Assembly (NCBI GenBank): GCA_035041965.1
Contig: JAPYMA010000858.1
Location: 124,001 to 188,000, forward strand
Length of the DNA stretch: 64,000 nucleotides
Source of the DNA: Anisakis pegreffii
Taxonomy: Eukaryota > Nematoda > Chromadorea > Rhabditida > Anisakidae
Direction: 5' to 3'
Shown here: positions 57,554 to 64,000 of the stretch, piece by piece
Numbering within the stretch: the stretch's first letter is position 1
Layout of the letters: each line of letters begins with the position of its first letter
Position numbers and translations under genes: made by a program
Notes under the pieces: generated by a model
The model's input: only the letters and a program-made list of their open reading frames with translations
What the model was told of the DNA's origin: nothing
Databases searched by the model: none

Positions 57554-60500
57554 TCAGATACACCTAGATCGAGACATTCGTTTGGTTGCTGGCAAACAGA
57601 AATTTCCCAGAATCAATATTTGTATCAGCTCTTCCACTTCCTGCATGAAGCTTTTAAGCTTAAAAAGTAATTCGGAAAGCATAACGAACTGATTCTGATG
57701 AGTGAAATGGTTTCGCATTGCGCGCTGCAACACTTCAATCTGAGCACGCATTTCCTCTTGTGCAGACACCAGTCGTTGCATCGATGAGTGCATTTCGGTC
57801 ACCAGCTGAAGTGTATACCTATCGTCTATAATTTGCAACTGAATGAATACTTCAATGTATTCATCGCGAGCAACCAAAATTCCACGCAGAGTTAACACAT
57901 GTAACACTAGGACTCGTAACTGTTAACTGTGTATGTGAACTGATAACGAGCGGCCTTTGGATGAACAATAGTTATTCATTTCGTGTCTCAAAATAGCTAC
58001 TAGAAGAAGCATTAAGCAACTCACTCTGCTCACTTGATCAAGAGATGTGGAACTAATCTCATTGAATGCACGAATTTTACTCTTGATATGCCGGAAGCTG
58101 AAAATTTTCATTTGATGGGACGGTTGATTTTAACATAAGTGACAAAATATTGGATTAATTCGATGCGCTGACTGAAAAATGAAAGCAGAAAATTTTCTAA
58201 GGAGTCTTTTGATGTCACTGAATCGATTTTTTTCAGTTATCGTGCACGATAGCATCATAAATCGAATTTTGTGTTCGATACTGAACTGAGTTCAGAATTT
58301 GTTGTGAAAAGCAATCGAAAAGATGCTGGAATATAACGCCAGAAATTCAGTTTACCGATTCATATCTCTGGAAATTACTGCCTGAAGAAGCAAGAAAAAG
58401 GAACGAACTAATGAATAGATTTAAGGAATTTTCGTTGATACTGTCTGAGAGCACTGTCATTATTCGTATCGCTGCTTTGCAAACATTTATGGATGTGCCA
58501 GGTGTGCTGTAAGACGCATGCAGCAGCATGTTTATGTTGCAGTATTAAACGAGAATCGTTCATGAATATGTTCACGTTCCGCTGTCCTTGAGATAGAAGA
58601 ATCTTTCGTGATATCACTGCTATCAAAATCGATGAAACAACTGCTCCCTGAAATGTGCGATTCTCCTTCATCTAGTGCACTTTTTAACATTCATCAACCT
58701 AACCTGACGAATTCCATACGCTTAAAATGCATCAAAGGGATATCTGAATTTAATATGCATCAGCGAACAAAGATAATATCAGATGCTCAGAAAGAAGGTG
58801 TTCAGTTTCAACGAGGCAATCTGCGAGCACTTAATCACTGATATCCAAAAATTCATTGAAAAATCAAAAAGTACACAAAAAACGAAAGGAATGCTGAAAT
58901 GATTTAAGCGACGAGCGATTATGAAATGGGGTTATTACAGCGTTTAAAAATTCACAGAAAAATGCAATTCTAAAAAAAGACTATCACCAAATTGAATTCA
59001 CAGACTTACAACAACGCCAACGAAAATCGCAATAATCCGTCCGCATTGCGTTTGAGGTACAATGTCGCCATAACCGTTCAACATAAACGTTATCGCTGAA
59101 ACAATTCGATCACATTTTCCACAATTCTATAGCATTCCCTAGAAAAGCATATCTTAACAGTCACGAAATATGGGGCCCATTTGGAGAGAGGTCGAAAATG
59201 GCTCACTGCATGCACCATTACAAGGTTTCACAAGCGATCGATGATGAACACTTTCGAGAAGGACAATTTCACTTTGAGATGGTTGTGCCTACTTGCATAT
59301 TGAAACGAATGAAATGTAAATAACAGTGTAAAGTTCCCTTGCATGCAACTAGTTTAGAAAACACACTGTCAGGTGCATGATCTATAGCGTGAATCTACGT
59401 AAAATTCGCATTTCGGTAAAATAATCTCAGAAGTACTTCCAATCAATAATCAAGACGAAAAGTGATAGTGATCAGTCTGAATCCAACATAACGAGGAACA
59501 CCAGAAAAGTGTCCGAATGCGCTAAGCTGGATAATTCGTTAAGATCACTAGTGGTATGAGATTGCAATTCCTCAGCTAATCGCATAAATTCCATGACAAT
59601 TCTATAAGTGACCGCAAAATTATTTCTACTCACCGACAAACCAAAGCGCATTTGAATACACAAGTGAGGGACTTTCGTCTCTTCCAAACCTGCAGTAATT
59701 TGCTTCATTTGCTAAAAAGCTCATAGTCAAGATATTTTTCGTAAATTCTCATCATCTAATCTCGAACAACAAGAAATACTCTCTTATCGCAAAATAGAAA
59801 AAACGGTCCTAATTCAGAAGAATAAGGCAAACGTCAGTCACAAGATGATCACAGTTCACATACTGAGGGTTTTGAGTCAGACTGCGAAGATTCATCAATA
59901 GGTACTCACTGTCAGAAGAATAACGTTGATAAGTGGAGAAACAAATTAAATGCATGGAAACAACCTTTCACACTGTACAAAGGTCCATGCAGTTATCATC
60001 CAAAAGATGAGAGTAAATGCAGTTAGGAATCTAATTGGTTCCTGATCAAGAACAGTTTTCATGACGAATGAGAAGTTGACTTGAATTCGATTCAACGCAG
60101 CTAACGTCCGCGTTGATGCATCCTTCAAAAAGGTTCATTGAGTACTGCGCAGTAGTGATACCGATCTGATGCAGTGGGAACAAATATAATTTGATTACGC
60201 ATGTATTGGGCTGTTGCATAAATTCGTGCGCTTTATCTAAGTTTTCTAAAACTTCCTTTTCAAACCACAGAGGCTAACCAGCCAATCGATAATGTATTCT
60301 CCTTCGGTTTCCACGACTTCCTGCCATCGTTTCACCAGGAAGTCGATTCCGTGACGATAGAATTCCGCTGGCTTCGAGGCGAAGAAGTCGTCTAGCCACG
60401 TTTTGAGGGCATGATCGTTATCGAAGGCTATACCGCTGAGGCTGTTCGGTAGGGAGACGAAGAGGACGTGAATAAGATGGAGCGACGTCTGGTGAATAAG

Positions 60501-63500
60501 GTGTATGAACCAAATTTTCCCATCCAAGCTCCTCGATCGTTTTTCTGGTCCCTTTTGCCGTGTGGGGCGTGCGTTGTCATGCTGCAGGATGACCTTGTTC
60601 ACGATATCGGGCCGTTTGTCCTGAATAGCCCGGTTGCGCCGGTTCAGTTGCTTGCTGTACAATGCAGCATTGACTGCTTCGTCGTTCTGAAGCCTTTGAA
60701 GCATCGTTCTGATGGATGAGAGCATTCAGACGCCCTTCGTCGAGATCCAACGTCCGACCTGAATGTCACCCGCCCTCCACGTCGGAGTCGTAGTTCGCGA
60801 ACCATTTCTGGGCTGTTCTTACCAGCGCTGCATCATCTCCGTATACGACGCAAATGTCACAGGCGACCGTTGAGCCCTGATTGAATGCACAAAGTAGCAC
60901 TTGTCGAAAGTGCGTTTTCATGTCCATTTAAAACGTCATTTCGTCACGCTGAAGATCCAAAGGAAACAAAACAGCAGTAGATCGTCTAACACAGTTGTGA
61001 AGAACAGAAAACACGTCATCGATTGTGTATAACACTCCTCCGGAAAAGTGGACTTTCGCCGGAATAATTCAGTTTGAATAAAAGCGCACGAACTTATGCA
61101 ACAACCCAATAATTTCATTAACAGATAAAAGTTGCGATGTAACGGAAGTAACTTCCTTGCGGTGACAGAAATTTGATCATGACATCAATTAACGAGAACG
61201 CGCCATAAATGGTAGTGCAAACCTGGAATTGTTTACTGTGAAGTACCATGAAGCGACCAACCAGATAGACTCGACCAAGCATCAATAAGGACAAGACCAC
61301 GTCCAAAGGTACTTCTGCAGTTCTGTTGACCCGATAAATCCTGGTCGATTCCATAATTGTCCAATTCAGATGACCACTACCTCAAATAATTGAACGAGTA
61401 TACACAGCATAGCGTTTTGCTCGTATGCGTTTTCCGATAAAAGTGCTTTCATTTTGAACACGTAATCGACTGGTAGGAAACATTAGAAAAATACACTGAA
61501 TTCGTCTTAACACCCACAGATGTATATGTTCTGCTATGCATATATGCTTTTCTGAACATAGGCATTTTCGAATCCAAAATCTTCGAAAATTTTGCAAGCG
61601 AAGTGATTGCAACCCGAAAATCATTGATCTATCGAATTCCATTTAGGAACACGCTTCTTCGATCGAACAGAATTTATCAGTGAAAGGTTCATTTTATTAG
61701 GAATCGATAACGCCCGGACAGATTTTGTTGCGTTGAACCTACCGGGCAACGGACACACAGAGCAAATGATAATTTCAGATGCGAATTGTGTTATCCTATC
61801 CAGCGACATCACAACTCGCCAGTCATCAGCTCCACAATCCACTAATTCCAGCTGCAATTTACTCATTCACTTCTTATAACTGAATCAAGTTTCACGAAAC
61901 TCTTTATATAACGAGAGGTTACTTTCTTATAGCGTTCTTCAGTGCAATGATCTTTCGAGAGGTTGCTCCGAATCAGTCTATTGTATATCCATAACGCTGA
62001 ATGTGATTAAGTGATATTCAAAGACTGGAACGGAGTGATTGAATAGGCTGACTATCAAGTGATGTAACACATTTTGAATCGCACCTTTATTTCATTCATA
62101 TGATAGCGTACAATTTGAGAAACGAGTAGGAGCGTCGAGAACGCAACGAATGTTCGTAGCATCAATGAAATCGGATGACTCTGCAAGAGAATTTGCACAC
62201 TTTTTTTTACATTCTCCACCTTATCGGATCACATCTACAAAGATCAATTCTGGTGCAGTCATTGATGCATCCGTTCTTAAGCCGTTTCATCTGCATCATT
62301 GATTCCCAATCTCTCCCAACAAGTCCTCCTTTTAAACCAGTTCCAGAGCCGAAACACCCTTTCCATTTCTCTCCCCACCAACAATGTAATTGAATAACCT
62401 TATCGAGGAAACTGAGTAAAACACTGGAATGATTCTAAAGGGCCTATTTCACCTTGTCCAATTCACCCGCCTGCGTACCCGTATCGCTTTCTTTGGAAAG
62501 CAACGCCCTAGGTGAGGAACGCTCGGCTGCACAGAATCATTTACGAATGATGTAACGTGATGACCGGAACGACAGATACCTTTGAAATACCGAATAGGAG
62601 TTGACCTGTGATTTCACTATCAATCGCCATCACTAATATACCAATCATTGCAAATATCAAACAACGATCATTGATCGCTACTCGGTCTTTGAGCCGTTCC
62701 GAACGAATTCGATAAACTAATTTCGCAGCCGCACTATCGATAGGAACTCCATAACTGAAATAGTATTAGCATGATTACTCATTCATAAATCAATGTGAAA
62801 GTCTCCAACGAAGATGATTAAGTGTCGTTTTACTGATTAACATTATCATCACTTGATCTGCTATTTATTTGATATGAATTATGGGTACTTGTGATGGAAT
62901 AATGGTACTATGAACACTTAGTTGAGAAGGTTCTTCAAGCAAGAATTGCAATGCATGAAAGTGTTGCGTAGGAATGTTGTTACTTTCAACAGAGACGTTG
63001 GAAAGAAAGTGACTGATCGATGATAGAAGTGACTGCTACGATTACGCAAACTACTGATATCGAAGCATCTAACCGACTGTTATTCCTATTCAAGCGCTCA
63101 AATGATACGTGGTTTGCATTATTCGAATACGTTATCGTCTCCTTATCAACCGACGATTTTTGAGAATCAATAGCCAACGAAACACTCGAGGATTTATTCG
63201 TTGAAATTTTCAGTTGAGAACCAGTATCTTGTACCTTGATTGTAGGAGCTTGGAAGCGCTGAGTGGCTGAAATATTGTCACAACTCGGCCAATAATGAAT
63301 AGTTGACTTTGTCTTTGATACTGCAGGTTAGTGATGGCATGCGACCGACGGTCGGTCGGTTGGAAAAATCCGAAAATTTCGGTCGGATTCCGACCAAGAA
63401 GTTTGGAAGGTCTGTCGGAACTCCAACTGTCGGAATGGTGAAAAGTCATTCCGGTCGGATTCCGATCAGAAGGAATTTCGCTCAGATGCCATCACTACTG

Positions 63501-64000
63501 CAGATATATTGAAGACAATAGTTTTGAATAGAACTCCTTTTACGGGTCGCCCAATAACTGCATAGCTAAATAAGTGTACACATATTTGACAATTTTGGAC
63601 ACTTTCAATTTTTTTCCAATTCGTCCGTGAGCGCCCAAAATGATCGTTGATAGTTTGCAAACCTTATGACACGAAAAAATGCATGGGCACTGTTCATTTA
63701 TCAGATTTAGTTCTAACAGCGCAACTGCCAAAACAAATCCGATATTCACGATCAGCTACCAACAGGAAGCAGCCTCCATCGACAACAAAGATTCCATAGA
63801 TTTCAACGGGGTCGAAGCAGGGTTTTCGTTGAATTTCTATTGCCTTCATACAACCAACTGCAAAACCACTCGAACAACACTCTCTCAAAAACGTACCATT
63901 TGAGTCGATCGATTCTCGACTAATATCAATCCTGGTATATGCTGGCGGCATAGTGCCGAGTTTTTTTCGTGCCGATAACAAATTCCTGAACTGCTGTCGA
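57554..64000 (-). CDS. Small-conductance calcium-activated potassium channel (SK/KCNN), 5' end beyond the window, at least 576 aa
   Basis: Exons 5' to 3': 63897 to the window edge, 63074-63266, 62580-62754, 62085-62180, 61743-61851, 61223-61380, 59965-60122, 59634-59689, 59010-59095, 58409-58647, 58025-58097, 57554-57838. All join in phase. The product would be a plasma-membrane potassium channel gated by calcium-calmodulin. S1 (DRCLIFAMIGILVMAID), S2, S3 (DDWRVVMSLDRIT), S4 (LLMLGRVYLVGRFMVLHSK) and S5 (TAFTLIFWMITAWTFVQCER) follow SK family order. The pore exon reads ITFMLNGYGDIVPQTQCG. S6 follows, then a calmodulin-binding region ending LRQYQRKFLKSIH, and a coiled coil (MHSSMQRLVSAQEEMRAQIE). 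The filter L-N-G-Y-G-D departs from the usual S-I-G-Y-G-D. A mariner relic and a hAT MITE lie in introns. Which nematode kcnl paralogue this is cannot be told. The junction at 63074 (weak donor) and the exact C-terminus are least sure. Confidence 0.9.
60206..61109 (-). mobile_element. mariner-family transposon relic, internally deleted
   Basis: Terminal inverted repeats starting TTGGGCTGTTGCATAA (left) and TTGGGTTGTTGCATAA (right, inverted) match at 27 of 29 positions. Each end is flanked by TA, the mariner target duplication (60204-60205 and 61110-61111). The element is 904 bp, against about 1.3 kb for intact mariners. It sits in the SK channel intron between exons 61223-61380 and 59965-60122, with its transposase in the same orientation as the channel gene. 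Confidence 0.92.
60246..60927 (-). pseudogene. mariner transposase remnant
   Basis: The N-terminal helix-turn-helix part starts at 60927 (MDMKTHFRQVLLCAFNQGST, then RTAQKWFANY) and hits a stop after about 50 codons. A later open frame (60246-60725) carries the C-terminal half, including the family motif VILQHDNARP and the tail WLDDFFASKPAEFYRHGIDF. The segment expected to hold the first catalytic Asp is missing, so part of the gene has been deleted, and the two parts are in different frames. The enzyme would be inactive; it belongs to the DD34D mariner group by motif resemblance. Confidence 0.88.
63329..63497. mobile_element. hAT-type MITE in an SK channel intron
   Basis: A 169-bp element with perfect 12-base terminal inverted repeats, TAGTGATGGCAT at 63329-63340 and its complement at 63486-63497. 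It is flanked by 8-bp near-duplications, CTGCAGGT (63321-63328) and CTGCAGAT (63498-63505), a 7-of-8 match, the size expected for hAT transposition. The interior is rich in GTCGG and its complement and can fold on itself. It has no coding capacity. Confidence 0.88.

Noticed and set aside
57249..57692. 147-codon plus-strand frame
   Set aside because: It is the antisense shadow of the last SK channel exon, which is fixed by phase and coiled-coil content.
58320..58400. Possible extra SK channel exon containing SNFQRYES
   Set aside because: Using it would require a 27-nt intron or the wrong phase. The exon at 58025-58097 joins in phase and matches the SK family after the QRKFLKSIH segment.

Overview
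The window is nuclear DNA from a nematode, probably a chromadorean. Evidence: a cuticle collagen gene, many short GT-AG introns with TTTCAG-type acceptors, acceptor-like sites just upstream of several start codons (as expected for spliced-leader trans-splicing), and nematode-like versions of conserved animal genes. The DNA is AT-rich and gene density is low, with long intergenic gaps and microsatellites. I cannot name the species.

Layout, left to right. 1282-3510 (+): a six-exon cuticle collagen of 320 residues. 5430-10108 (-): a twelve-exon Hippo/MST kinase (cst-1/2 type) with kinase and SARAH domains. 10109-17228: a long gap with a (TA)n tract and a foldback repeat near 14-15 kb. 17229-24036 (+): a twelve-exon GPALPP1/DUF3752 orthologue. 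28538-36390 (-): a six-exon small heat-shock protein with a long charged tail. 39710-45712 (-): a ten-exon SLC17 anion transporter with a hAT-like element in one intron. 51259-55539: two small spliced genes of unknown function, transcribed divergently. 57554 to past the right edge (-): a small-conductance calcium-activated potassium (SK/KCNN/KCNL) channel, with a mariner relic and a hAT-type MITE in its introns.

The gene models were assembled by hand. In each of the six main models every exon joins in phase and gives an uninterrupted protein, which is the main support for the splice sites. The genes do not form an obvious pathway; they look like unrelated neighbours (cuticle structure, growth signalling, RNA-associated factor, chaperone, transporter, ion channel).

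The most interesting observation is the SK channel pore: its selectivity filter reads L-N-G-Y-G-D, where SK channels normally have S-I-G-Y-G-D. Others are a roughly 375-bp-armed foldback repeat with a third partial copy in its loop, an intronic (AT)n tract ending 15 bases before a splice acceptor, a probable GC-AG intron, and repeated use of AAG|G splice acceptors.
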